Shown here: in pieces, positions 8,260 through 17,323 of the stretch
Layout of the letters: each line of letters opens with the position of its first letter
Numbering within the stretch: the stretch's first letter is position 1
Assembly: GCF_001545075.1 (NCBI RefSeq)
Contig: NZ_FCOB02000011.1
Location: 154,754 to 218,753, forward strand
DNA: 64,000 bases
Direction: 5' to 3'
Source: Caballeronia ptereochthonis
GTDB lineage: Bacteria > Pseudomonadota > Gammaproteobacteria > Burkholderiales > Burkholderiaceae
Translations under genes and position numbers: made by a program
The notes under the pieces: model-generated
Databases searched by the model: none
What the model saw: the letters and a program-made list of their open reading frames with translations, nothing else
What the model was told of the DNA's origin: nothing

Positions 8260-9827
8260 TGCTCGCGGGTTTGCTCAAGGCACTGTTTCCATCGCGCGAT
8301 GCCGAACAGATGGCGCGCGCACGGCTCGAAAGATGGGAGGCATGGCTTGCGCCGCTCTCGGGCGGGAACGGCGCGGGCCGCGATGCCGGCTACGAAGACG
8401 CCTTCTTCGAGCTGAAGGACGAAGCGAGCAAGCTTTCCGATATCGACGATTCGAAGATCGCGCGCGCTTGCGAACAATTGACCAAGGAGACGGGCAAGGA
8501 CTTGCGCGTTGTCGGCTACTATGCGTTCGCGCGCCTGCGTCAGGATGGAGCCGCTGGTTTTGCCGACGGACTCGAACTGGCCGCCGCGATGGTCGACCGC
8601 TTCGGCGAAGCGCTGCATCCCGCGCGCGCCGAAGCGAAACGAGGCGCACTGGAAATCCTCGCGACGACGCGCATCTTCGATCTGCTCGACAGCCGGGGCG
8701 CATTCGCATCCACCGATCTGGAGCGCGCGAGCGCCGCACTCGATGTGATCATCGGATGCACGAGCGCGTGGAGCGAAGCGGCGCGGCCGAATCTGCGCAG
8801 GCTCATCGCGCGTTTCGAGCGCATGGACGACGGCGTGCCGAGCGCATCCGCGCCGATTGCTGCGAGTCCGTTGCCTGCGATTGCGTCGTCGATCGCCTCG
8901 ACGCTCGATCTTCTCGAGCAGGCGCGCATCATGGCCGCGTGGCTGCGCGATCAGGAAAACGGCTATCTGCCTTCAACACGCCTCGTGCGCAGCATCCGCT
9001 GGGACACGCTGCACGAAGTCCCGCCAGCCGATGCAAGCGCACGCACGCGGCTCGTCGCGCCGCGCGGCGAACTGCGCCAGCAGTTCAAGCGGCTGGTGTT
9101 GCAGAAGCAGTGGAACGAGCTGCTCGAACGGGTGGAGGGCGCCTTCATGGAGGGCGTCAATCACCTGTGGTTCGATCTGCAATATTTTCAGCACGTCGCG
9201 CTCGACAACGTGGGCGCGCCCTATCATGCGTGGCGCGAATTGCTGCGCGCCGACTTCGCACTTTTTCTCGAACGTCTGCCCGGCATCGAACGGCTCGCGT
9301 TCAACGATGGCACGCCCTTCGCCGACGACGCCACGCTCGAATGGATCGCGCGCCACGCCGTCGTGCGCGATCTCGAAGCGGGCGAGAGCCTGGCGGCGCT
9401 GCCCGTTTCCGCCGATAGCAACGAAGGAGCGTCGGGCGACTGGCCGGAAATCGAAGCGCAAGCGCGCGATCTCGTTGCGCGTGAAGGCATCGAAGCCGCG
9501 TTTGCGTGGCTCGAGGCGCTGCCGTGCATGAGAACGGAGCGGCATCGCTATTTGCAGAGGCTCGTGATGGCGCGCGTCGCCGATAACGCCGGACGCGCGG
9601 ACACCGCGCTCGCGCTGCTCATCGAGCTCGATGCCGCCGCCCGGACATTGCCGCTCGTGCGCTGGGAACCGGCGCTTATCTTCGAGGTGAAGCAACAGCT
9701 CTTGCGCGCGTTGAGGGCGATGAGCAACCGCAAGGACACGGACAAGGCGACGCTCGCAAGCCGCATGTCGGAATTACACGGCGAACTGACGGTGCTCGAC
9801 CCGGCGCGCTCGCTCGCGCTGTCCTGA
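8256..9827 (+). CDS. tssA: T6SS protein TssA (ImpA N-terminal domain)
   Basis: 523 residues. TssA caps or primes the baseplate and sheath. The N-terminal ImpA domain is clear: WLAPLSGGNGAGRDAGYEDAF at about 29-49, then the helical run DLRVVGYYAFARL and DRFGEALHP. The C-terminal half is helical with WFDLQYFQH near 305, as in the longer TssA/VasL-type proteins. The start at 8256 was chosen because GGAGG lies 4 bases upstream and the ATG overlaps the tssM stop. An open frame extends upstream to 8010, but only inside tssM. tssF follows 21 bp later. Confidence 0.85.
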   Translation: MMLAGLLKALFPSRDAEQMARARLERWEAWLAPLSGGNGAGRDAGYEDAFFELKDEASKLSDIDDSKIARACEQLTKETGKDLRVVGYYAFARLRQDGAAGFADGLELAAAMVDRFGEALHPARAEAKRGALEILATTRIFDLLDSRGAFASTDLERASAALDVIIGCTSAWSEAARPNLRRLIARFERMDDGVPSASAPIAASPLPAIASSIASTLDLLEQARIMAAWLRDQENGYLPSTRLVRSIRWDTLHEVPPADASARTRLVAPRGELRQQFKRLVLQKQWNELLERVEGAFMEGVNHLWFDLQYFQHVALDNVGAPYHAWRELLRADFALFLERLPGIERLAFNDGTPFADDATLEWIARHAVVRDLEAGESLAALPVSADSNEGASGDWPEIEAQARDLVAREGIEAAFAWLEALPCMRTERHRYLQRLVMARVADNAGRADTALALLIELDAAARTLPLVRWEPALIFEVKQQLLRALRAMSNRKDTDKATLASRMSELHGELTVLDPARSLALS

Positions 9828-9848
9828 ACGCGCTCGCGAACATATGCA

Positions 9849-11711
9849 ATGAACAACGATCTGCGCCATTCCATGCAAACCCAAATGGACAACGAAATCG
9901 CCAGGAGCGACGATCCCGTCCTGCGCTACTACGAAGCCGAAATGCGTTATCTGCGAGAAGCGGGCCGTGAGTTCGCGCGGGCGCATCCGGATCGGGCACG
10001 TATGCTCAATCTCGATCGCGTCGGCGATCGAGATCCCTACGTCGAACGCCTGTACGAAGGCTTCGCGTTCCTGACCGGCCGTCTCCAGCAGAAACTCGAC
10101 GACGAACTGCCCGAGCTGACCGAAGGCCTCGTGAGCCTGCTGTGGCCGCACTACCTACGGATGGTTCCATCGCTCTCGATCGTCGAGTTGATTCCGCTCG
10201 CCGAGAAGCTGCAGAGCACCGTGCTCGTGCCGGCGGGCGTCGCAGTGCGTTCCGTGCCGATCACGGTTCCCAGGGAAAGCGGCGAGGGCGCCGCATCGAA
10301 CATGGTCCAGTGCCTGTACCGCACGACCCAGCCGGTCACGCTGCAGCCGCTGCGTATCACGCGCGCGGGTCCGGCCGTCCGGCACGACGGACGCTCGGTC
10401 ATTCGCATCGCGTTCGAACTCGACCATTCGACGCGCCGCGAGGAGATGGACCTCTCGCGCGTCCGACTGCATCTGAACGCGGAGCTGCCGACCGCCTTTG
10501 CGATGCATCTCGCGCTTACACGCCATGTCGATACGATCGAATGGCGCGTGCCGGAAGTGCGCGACGGCGAAGCGCGCCCGCTCGCCGGCGTGATGATCGA
10601 ACCGGCCGGCTTCTCGACCGAAGAGCGCCTGTGGCCCAAGGCGGACGCCGCGTTTTCCGGCTATCAGCTGCTGCTCGAATATTTCACGTTCCGCGAGAAG
10701 TTTTTGTTCGTCGATGTGTGCGGCTTCGATATCGCGAAGCTACCGGTGGAATCGACGCGCTTCGAACTGGAGATCGTGCTGAAGCACGCCTATCCGTCCG
10801 ATCAGCGCTTCGACAAGGACAACGTGCGGCTCTTCTGCGCGCCGGTCATCAATCTGTTCCAGCTCGATGCGGAGCCAGTTGTGATCGATCATCACGAGAC
10901 CGAGTATCGCGTCGTGCCGGCGGGGCATCAGGGCGAGCACGTCGAGACCTATTCGGTCGACGCGGTCGAATCCTTCGATCACGACACGGCCGAGCGCTAC
11001 GAGTACGTGCCGTTCGCCACGTTCAGACATCGCGGCGGCATGCTGCGGCACGAAGCGCCCGAACGTTATTTCCATACGCGGGTGCGTCCGGGCATGGATG
11101 GGCTGCACGAGACGTGGCTCATCTTCGGCGGTCATGCGTGGGAGTCGATGAAGGATCTGCCGGAAGAGAGCGTCTCGCTGCGCGTGACCGGCACGAACGG
11201 CATGCTGCCGCGCAAGGGCTTGCGCGAAGCGCGGCTCGACGAACTGGCCGAAAGCACGCCGAACGTCGCGGGCGTGCGCAATCTCGTCGCGCCGACCTTG
11301 CCGCTCTATCCGCCGACCGGCGATCGCTTTCAATGGCGCGTGCTCTCGCACCTCGCGCCGAACTTCCTCTCGTTGATGAACGCGGAAGTGCTGCGCGGCG
11401 CGCTCGCCCTTTACGACTGGACCAACGACGAATTGAACCGGCGGCGTCTTGCGGGCATTCTGCATGTATCGGAGGAACTGCTCGAGGAAGTGACGGGCGG
11501 CGCGGTGGAGCGGGGCGTGCTGATCGAAATCACGCTCGATTCGCAAGCGTTCTCCGGTGAAGGCGATGTCATGTTGTTCGGGGAACTGCTGCATCGTTTC
11601 TTCGAGCTCTACGCCGAGGTCAATCTGTTCACGAAGCTCGTGATTGTCGCGTTGCCCGCGCAAGCGCGCATCGAATGGCCGCGCTCGAAGATGTCGCGCG
11701 CTGCGCTATGA
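9849..11711 (+). CDS. tssF: T6SS baseplate protein TssF (ImpG/VasA)
   Basis: 620-residue TssF, a wedge protein of the T6SS baseplate that works as a complex with TssG, TssE and TssK. The family signature is strong near the N-terminus: LRYYEAEMRYLREAGREFA, then DPYVERLYEGFAFLTGRL and LWPHYLRMVPS. Length matches the usual 590-630 residues. The gene ends in ATGA shared with tssG, so the two are translationally coupled, as is usual for these partners. No frameshift or unusual composition is seen. Confidence 0.92.
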   Translation: MNNDLRHSMQTQMDNEIARSDDPVLRYYEAEMRYLREAGREFARAHPDRARMLNLDRVGDRDPYVERLYEGFAFLTGRLQQKLDDELPELTEGLVSLLWPHYLRMVPSLSIVELIPLAEKLQSTVLVPAGVAVRSVPITVPRESGEGAASNMVQCLYRTTQPVTLQPLRITRAGPAVRHDGRSVIRIAFELDHSTRREEMDLSRVRLHLNAELPTAFAMHLALTRHVDTIEWRVPEVRDGEARPLAGVMIEPAGFSTEERLWPKADAAFSGYQLLLEYFTFREKFLFVDVCGFDIAKLPVESTRFELEIVLKHAYPSDQRFDKDNVRLFCAPVINLFQLDAEPVVIDHHETEYRVVPAGHQGEHVETYSVDAVESFDHDTAERYEYVPFATFRHRGGMLRHEAPERYFHTRVRPGMDGLHETWLIFGGHAWESMKDLPEESVSLRVTGTNGMLPRKGLREARLDELAESTPNVAGVRNLVAPTLPLYPPTGDRFQWRVLSHLAPNFLSLMNAEVLRGALALYDWTNDELNRRRLAGILHVSEELLEEVTGGAVERGVLIEITLDSQAFSGEGDVMLFGELLHRFFELYAEVNLFTKLVIVALPAQARIEWPRSKMSRAAL

Positions 11712-12829
11712 AGTCGCACGATTTTCCGTGCCCCGAACCGTTCGTCGCCGCGTTGCTTGCACGCGCGCCACGCATGAGCTTCATGCAACTGTGCCGCCTG
11801 CTCGAGGCGCGTGCGTCCGGGTGCCCGGGCTTCGGCCAGCGCGACACACTCGGGAACGAACCCGTGCGCTTTCGGCCGCGAGCGCGCATGGGCTTTCCAG
11901 CGGGCGAGATCGCGGCCTCCGGGTTCGAACACGACGACGCCGATCCGGACGGCGCGCCGCCACCGCCCACGATACGCACGACTTTCATGGGACTGTACGG
12001 CGTCGACGCGGTGATGCCCACTCACTATCTCGACGACATCGTGATGCGCGAGGAAGGGCACGAGGCGGTCGAGGCGTTTCTCGACCAGTTCAATCATCGC
12101 TTCGTGACGCTGCTGTATCGTGCGTGGAAGAAGTACCGGTATCCCGAGACGTTTCGCCACGGCGGCACCGATGCGCACTCGCGCAGCCTGTTGTGCCTCG
12201 TCGGCCTCGGCTGGGGCGACAAGCCGGCCCGCGCCGGCTTGCCCGACGCTCGCGCGCTTGCTTTGCTCGGCCTTCTGGTTCAGCGCACTCGCACGCCCGA
12301 GGGGCTTGCCGGCGTGGTTGCGCTCGGCGCGCCGGGTGTCGATGTGCGCGTCGACGAATTCTGGCCAGTCGCCAGGCGCACGGCACGGGGAACGCCGCTT
12401 ACATCGACCGGCGCGCTCGCATCCTCAAAGCAGGTCGACAAGCGTCGCGGACTCGGGAGCGGCTACGTGCTCGGCAAGCGCCTGCCCTACCGCAGCCGTG
12501 CGGTGCGCGTGACGCTGCGGCCGGCCAGCGCGCAACAGGCGCATGTCCTGCTGCCCGGCGCATCGCTGCATCATGATCTGATGGCGCTCGTGAAGCTCTA
12601 CATCGGCACGAAGGCCGACGTGCATCTTCGAATGCGGATGTCGTCGCGCTTCGCGCCTACGCCGGCCGTTGCCGCATCGCTCGCGGAACGCGCGCCGCGG
12701 CTCGGATGGACCATCGTGCTGCCTTGCGCCGACGAACGGGACATCGAGATTTCCCTGGGCGTGTGCGAAGCGTTTCCGGCGCCCTTACCAAATCCCTATA
12801 TCAACTCACCTGTCGCACCTCAGGCGTGA
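11708..12829 (+). CDS. tssG: T6SS baseplate protein TssG (ImpH/VasB)
   Basis: 373 residues from the ATG at 11708, which overlaps the tssF stop by four bases. An ATG at 11675 in the same frame would start inside tssF and add 11 residues with no family support. TssG features: an N-terminal SFMQLCRLLEA helix followed by the FRPRARMGFPAGEI strand, FMGLYGVDAVMPTHYLDDI, and FNHRFVTLLYRAWKKYRY. It forms the baseplate wedge with TssF. The C-terminal part ends in LPNPYINSPV, some 11 bp before tssJ. Confidence 0.9.
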   Translation: MKSHDFPCPEPFVAALLARAPRMSFMQLCRLLEARASGCPGFGQRDTLGNEPVRFRPRARMGFPAGEIAASGFEHDDADPDGAPPPPTIRTTFMGLYGVDAVMPTHYLDDIVMREEGHEAVEAFLDQFNHRFVTLLYRAWKKYRYPETFRHGGTDAHSRSLLCLVGLGWGDKPARAGLPDARALALLGLLVQRTRTPEGLAGVVALGAPGVDVRVDEFWPVARRTARGTPLTSTGALASSKQVDKRRGLGSGYVLGKRLPYRSRAVRVTLRPASAQQAHVLLPGASLHHDLMALVKLYIGTKADVHLRMRMSSRFAPTPAVAASLAERAPRLGWTIVLPCADERDIEISLGVCEAFPAPLPNPYINSPVAPQA

Positions 12830-12843
12830 CGACCGAACTCACC

Positions 12844-13374
12844 ATGCTCAAATGCAATACCGCAGTCAGCGCCGCTCTCGCGCTTCTGCTCGCCGGATGC
12901 GGCGCGTGGCAGGCCGTGTCCGACAGTTCCATCGCCGCATACGATGCGGTGTTTCACAAGCGCGTCAAGGTGCTCGACGTGGATCTCACGGCACGCGTTG
13001 CCTTGAATCAGGACGACGCAGGCCGCTCGACATCGGTCGCGGTGCGTGTCTATCAGCTCAAGGATCGCAAGCGCTTCGACAGCGCGTCCTACGACGACCT
13101 CATCAAGCGTGACACCACGGTACTCGCTCAGGATCTTCAGGCCAACATGGCGGCAGTGGTGAATCCGGGCGCATCGGCGAGCCTGAGTCAGGCGATGCAA
13201 AAGGAGGCCGGATTCGTGGCGGTCGCGGCGTTCTACCGCGATCCGCCCGCCGATGATTCGTGGAAGCAGGTCGTCGCCGCGAAGACGCTGTCGGCGGACG
13301 AGCCGCTCAAACTGACCCTCGTCGACAACAGGCTGATGCCGGACGAGGAAGCCAGGAGCAAGAAAGCCAGATAA
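12844..13374 (+). CDS. tssJ: T6SS outer-membrane lipoprotein TssJ
   Basis: 176-residue lipoprotein with a type II signal peptide (MLKCNTAVSAALALLLAGC, lipobox Leu-Ala-Gly-Cys at 16-19). TssJ anchors the T6SS trans-envelope complex to the outer membrane by binding the TssM periplasmic domain. The mature part has the expected transthyretin-like strands, including SVAVRVYQLKDRKRFDSASY with the TssJ pattern of an interaction loop. The longer open frame from 12706 lies over tssG and lacks a signal peptide, so the start at 12844 is preferred. It is the last tss gene in the window. Confidence 0.88.
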   Translation: MLKCNTAVSAALALLLAGCGAWQAVSDSSIAAYDAVFHKRVKVLDVDLTARVALNQDDAGRSTSVAVRVYQLKDRKRFDSASYDDLIKRDTTVLAQDLQANMAAVVNPGASASLSQAMQKEAGFVAVAAFYRDPPADDSWKQVVAAKTLSADEPLKLTLVDNRLMPDEEARSKKAR

Positions 13375-13470
13375 GAAGCGCGGCAATCCGCCTCTCCCGA
13401 TCGATCGTAGAATGAACGGCGCCCAGCCCGCGGCGCACCGACTACACAAACCGATTCGGGAGACACCACC

Positions 13471-14586
13471 ATGCGACGTTGCAAAGCGGCATTCCTGATC
13501 ATTCCTTTGACCGCCGTCGGCGCGCTCGCGGGTTGCGGCGGCTCCGACGACGATCAACCCGCCTATGCCGATGCGCCGAAGATCATCATCGATTCGGACT
13601 TCAACACGATGGGCGACGACGGCCAGCTCTTCGCCATGACGACGCAACTGATGGGCGAAGGCAAGGTCGATCTGCTCGGCCTGTGCGTCGTGACCGGCAA
13701 CGACTGGCTGCTGCAGGAGGAAGCCGAAGCCCTGAAGGCCGCCGAGCGCATGGGCGTGCAGGACAAGGTGGGCGTCTACGCGGGCGCGAACTATCCGCTG
13801 CAATACGATGTCGCGAGCATTCGCGCGCAGCAGGCCGCGAATCCGAATGGCTACTTCGGCGCGTGGATGCGTCCCGAGCCGACGCAGCAATCGCAACTGA
13901 CGGCGCCGCCCGACGGCTTCGCGATGTCGAACAAGCTGCAGAGCCAGGACGCCGCCGACTTCATGATCGACCGGATCAAGCGCTATCCGAACCAGGTGAC
14001 GATCATCGAGGTCGGGCCGCCGACCAATCTCGCGAGCGCCGTGAAGAAAGCGCCCGAGATCGTTCCGCTCATCAAGCAGATCGTCTACATGGGCGGCGCG
14101 ATGAATGTGCCGGGCAACGCGAACGCGGTCGGCGAACTGAACTGGTGGTTCGATCCGGTCGCCGTGCGCACGCTCCTGCAGACGACGATCCCGCAGAAGG
14201 TGATTCCGCTCGACGTGACCAATACCGTGCCGTTGACGGAATCGGTCTACAACCAGATCGTCAATCCGCCCACGGGACAGACGGCGGTGACGAAGGTGTA
14301 TGCCATCGCCAATGCGGGCGCATTCGCCACCAACACCGATATCTACGACACGCTGACGATCGGTTACTTCCTCGATCCGACCTACGCGACGCAGACGCAG
14401 AGCGCGTACCTCGACATCGATACGACGCCCGGCGAGGATCAGGGGCACGTGAAGGTGTATCCGGATGCGCCGCAGGCGGGTGCGTCGCCGCAGAAGATCA
14501 CCTACGTGACGCGCTACGACAACGACCGCTTTTTCAAGCTCTACGTCGATCTGCTGACGCGGCCGGTTCCGGTCAAATTCCAGTAA
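13471..14586 (+). CDS. Nucleoside hydrolase-like lipoprotein
   Basis: 371 residues. An N-terminal lipoprotein signal (lipobox Leu-Ala-Gly-Cys at about 19-22) is followed by a short linker and an inosine-uridine nucleoside hydrolase fold. The calcium-binding N-terminus reads IIIDSDFNTMGDDGQLFA, with the Asp pattern DxD...DD of the family, and a later NWWFDPVA segment supplies the usual downstream Asp. It would split ribonucleosides, or a related N-glycoside, in the periplasm. It is preceded by GGGAGA and lies alone between the T6SS genes and the convergent MFS gene. The substrate is not readable. Confidence 0.75.
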   Translation: MRRCKAAFLIIPLTAVGALAGCGGSDDDQPAYADAPKIIIDSDFNTMGDDGQLFAMTTQLMGEGKVDLLGLCVVTGNDWLLQEEAEALKAAERMGVQDKVGVYAGANYPLQYDVASIRAQQAANPNGYFGAWMRPEPTQQSQLTAPPDGFAMSNKLQSQDAADFMIDRIKRYPNQVTIIEVGPPTNLASAVKKAPEIVPLIKQIVYMGGAMNVPGNANAVGELNWWFDPVAVRTLLQTTIPQKVIPLDVTNTVPLTESVYNQIVNPPTGQTAVTKVYAIANAGAFATNTDIYDTLTIGYFLDPTYATQTQSAYLDIDTTPGEDQGHVKVYPDAPQAGASPQKITYVTRYDNDRFFKLYVDLLTRPVPVKFQ

Positions 14587-14601
14587 CCCGAAAAGGGCAG
14601 A

Positions 14602-14623
14602 CCCGGCGGCGCGCGCCGCCGGG
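14602..14623. terminator. Perfect GC hairpin between convergent genes
   Basis: A 22-base perfect palindrome made of two 11-base arms (CCCGGCGGCGC and its complement). It lies in the 42-bp gap between the nucleoside hydrolase stop and the MFS stop on the other strand. It has no T-run on either side, so it would be a strong pause or 3'-end stem rather than a textbook intrinsic terminator. Its position suits both transcripts. Confidence 0.5.
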
Positions 14624-14628
14624 GCACA

Positions 14629-16056
14629 TCAGGCCTCGAGCTGCTCCAGCACCTTGCCCTTCGTCTCGATGCCCAGGTAGTGCACCGCCACCGCCGCGAC
14701 GAGCGGCACCGCGGCGAGCGCGTAGAACGCGACATTCATATTCCCGCCCATCAGCGTCTTGCCGACGAGCGCTGGCGCGAAGATCGCCGCGATCTTGAGC
14801 CATGCGCCGCCGAGGCCGCATCCGAAGGCGCGGATGCTCGTCGGATAGAGCTCGGGCGTATAGACGTACGCGGTGATGAAGCCGCATGCCATGAAGCCGA
14901 GCGCGAGCGCGCAGAAGGTGGCGACCACATACACCGACTGCGTGACGAACACGCCCGCACACACGAGCGACACGGCGCACAGCACGAACGACCAGTTGAT
15001 GACCGGCTTGCGTCCGACCTTGTCGACGATCAGCGCGCAGGTCAGCGAGCCGAGCACGCCGAGCACGGACGCCGCCACCGCGAGATTCAGCGCGAGCTGC
15101 AACGGCGCATGGTAGACGGTCTTGTAGATCGTCGGCAGCCAGGTCGAGAGGCCGTACTGAATCACGCCGCACGTCATCCACAGGAGCGCGACCGCAATCG
15201 TGCGCTTCAGATATGCCGGGCCGATCAGATCGAGGCGGCGGCGCTTCGGATGACGGTTCGCCATCGCTTCGAAATCCGCGAGATTGCCGAGCGGCGGCAA
15301 CGGGCTCTTGACGGTCGCTTCGAAGGCGGCGAGCGCATCGCCCGCTTCGCGCATGCGGCCGCGTTCGCCGAGCCAGCGCGGCGACTCCGGCACCAGCGTG
15401 CGCAACAGGAAGAACAACACGAGCGGCACGCCGCCGATGAAGTACATCGCTTCCCAGCCGAAGCGCGGCACGATCCACGCGCCGAGCGCATTCGAGGCGA
15501 GCAGGCCGATCGGGAACACGATCTCGTAGAGCAGCACGAAGCGGCCGCGTCCATGCGCGCGCGTGATCTCGTTGATGTAGGTCGCCGCCACCGGCAACTC
15601 GCCGCCGAGCCCGAGCCCCTGAACGATGCGCAAAGCGACGAACATCGCGAACGAAGGCGCGAAGCCGCACGCGATGCTCGTCAGGCCGATGATGCCCGAA
15701 CTCCACGCGATCGAGCGCACGCGGCCGTAGCGTTCCGCGAGCGACGGAAACAGGAACGCGCCGATCAACTGCCCGATGGAACCCGACGCGATCAGGAAAC
15801 CGACTTGCCCCGGCGTGAGCCCCCATTTCTGAATGAGCAGCGGCAAGGTGGCTGCGATGACGATGACGTCGAAGCCATCGAAGAAAGTCGCGGCGCCGAT
15901 CAGAATGCGCGCGCGCACCTGCATCGCGTTGGCGGGAAGCCGTTCGATGCGCGCGATGATCGATCCCTTCGTCACCGCGTGAGCGGCAGCGCCCGCGTCG
16001 GCGACGGTGGTGGCGATGCCGCCGTTCCCGGCGACCGTGTTGCCCAATGTCCTCAT
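14629..16056 (-). CDS. MFS transporter, aromatic acid:H+ symporter-like
   Basis: 475 residues with about twelve membrane helices. The first transmembrane segment carries FFDGFDVIVIAATLPLL, the acidic D-G-F-D signature of the aromatic acid/H+ symporter (AAHS) branch. The 2-3 loop reads SLAERYGRVRSI, and the paired 8-9 loop motif is VDKVGRKPVI. Probable role: uptake of the substrate degraded by the enzymes of the same operon. It is the last gene of the 14-gene minus-strand cluster, 31 bp after the reductase. The substrate cannot be assigned from the sequence. Confidence 0.82.
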   Translation of the reverse strand: MRTLGNTVAGNGGIATTVADAGAAAHAVTKGSIIARIERLPANAMQVRARILIGAATFFDGFDVIVIAATLPLLIQKWGLTPGQVGFLIASGSIGQLIGAFLFPSLAERYGRVRSIAWSSGIIGLTSIACGFAPSFAMFVALRIVQGLGLGGELPVAATYINEITRAHGRGRFVLLYEIVFPIGLLASNALGAWIVPRFGWEAMYFIGGVPLVLFFLLRTLVPESPRWLGERGRMREAGDALAAFEATVKSPLPPLGNLADFEAMANRHPKRRRLDLIGPAYLKRTIAVALLWMTCGVIQYGLSTWLPTIYKTVYHAPLQLALNLAVAASVLGVLGSLTCALIVDKVGRKPVINWSFVLCAVSLVCAGVFVTQSVYVVATFCALALGFMACGFITAYVYTPELYPTSIRAFGCGLGGAWLKIAAIFAPALVGKTLMGGNMNVAFYALAAVPLVAAVAVHYLGIETKGKVLEQLEA

Positions 16057-16087
16057 GCCTGCTCCTGAGTGATCCCGTAACGTGTGG

Positions 16088-17323
16088 TTATGCGAGCGCC
16101 CTGGCGGTGTCGGCGAGCGCCGCGATATCCACCGAGCGCCCCTGGCTCATCCATTTCTTGGCGACCTTCAGATCGCGCGTCGCGTTGATCGCGATGACGC
16201 CGCGCAGCGCGTCGCCCTCAAAGAAGAACAGCGACGCGCGCCGAGCGTCCAGATCGCCGCGCACCACCGGTGTCGCGCCCGGCGGAATATCGCCGAGGAT
16301 TTGCAGATTCACGTCGTACTGATCCGACCAGAACCACGGAATCTCGGCATACGGCGTGCGCACGCCGAGCACCGCGCGCGCGGTGGCGATCGCCTGGTTC
16401 TGCGCGTTCGCCCACGATTCGAGGCGCACGCGGCGCTTCAGCCACGCGTTCGGATGATTGGCGACATCGCCGCAAGCGAACACGCGCGCGTCGTTGGTTG
16501 CGCCGAACTCGTCGACGACGATGCCGTCGTTCACCGCGATCCCCGCGTGCTCCGCGATCGCCGTATGCGGCGTCAGGCCGATACCCGCGACGGCGAAGTC
16601 CGCGTCGAGCGACGTGCCGTCGGCGAGTCGCGCGCGCACGCCGCCTTCGTGATCGTCGAGCGAGACGAGCGTTGCGTTCAGACGCACATCGACGCCGTTG
16701 TCGCGATGCAGCTTCAGCAGGAAATCGGAGACGCTTTCAGGCACCGAGCGCCCGCACAGACGCGGCGCGCCTTCGATCACCGTCACCTCGACGCCGAGCT
16801 TGCGCGCGGTCGCCGCCACTTCGAGCCCGATCCAGCCGCCGCCGATCACGAGCAGGCGCTTGCTGTGGCTTGCGCGCAGGCGCTTGCCGATGACGAGCGC
16901 ATCGTCGAGCGTGCGCAGATAGGCGAGATGCGAGGTCTTCACGAGCGATTCCGGCAGACGCCGCGCGGCGCCGCCCGTCGCGATGACGACGCGGTCGTAT
17001 TGCACTTCGCGACCGCTCGCGGTGCGCACGATGCGCGCTTCGCGATCGATCGAAGCCGCGCATTCCGGCTGCCATGCTTCCACGTCGAGTTCGGCGAATG
17101 CGTCGTGATCGACGAGACGCACGGTATCGATATCCGCTTCGCCCGCGAGCACGGCCTTCGACAAGGGCGGACGCTCGTAGGGCAGATGAATCTCGTCTGC
17201 GATCATCACGAGGCGTCCGTCGAAGCCTTCCTTCCGCAAGGTCTTCACGATCCATCCGGCCGCCTGCCCGCCGCCGATTACCACCACTGTGCGCGGCGCC
17301 TCCAGTTCGTTGATCTCAGCCAT
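16088..17323 (-). CDS. Ferredoxin reductase (FAD/NAD-dependent) of a Rieske oxygenase system
   Basis: 411 residues. The FAD-binding Rossmann motif VVVIGGGQAAGW at about 12-23, a second nucleotide-binding motif LLVIGGGWIGLEVA near 148, and FACGDVANHP near 283 match the glutathione-reductase-like ferredoxin reductases of multicomponent ring-hydroxylating oxygenases. It would pass electrons from NAD(P)H to the Rieske ferredoxin encoded at the other end of the operon. Its start overlaps the end of the VOC gene by 8 bases. The reductase lies about 10 kb from its oxygenase but in the same transcription unit. Confidence 0.83.
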   Translation of the reverse strand: MAEINELEAPRTVVVIGGGQAAGWIVKTLRKEGFDGRLVMIADEIHLPYERPPLSKAVLAGEADIDTVRLVDHDAFAELDVEAWQPECAASIDREARIVRTASGREVQYDRVVIATGGAARRLPESLVKTSHLAYLRTLDDALVIGKRLRASHSKRLLVIGGGWIGLEVAATARKLGVEVTVIEGAPRLCGRSVPESVSDFLLKLHRDNGVDVRLNATLVSLDDHEGGVRARLADGTSLDADFAVAGIGLTPHTAIAEHAGIAVNDGIVVDEFGATNDARVFACGDVANHPNAWLKRRVRLESWANAQNQAIATARAVLGVRTPYAEIPWFWSDQYDVNLQILGDIPPGATPVVRGDLDARRASLFFFEGDALRGVIAINATRDLKVAKKWMSQGRSVDIAALADTARALA

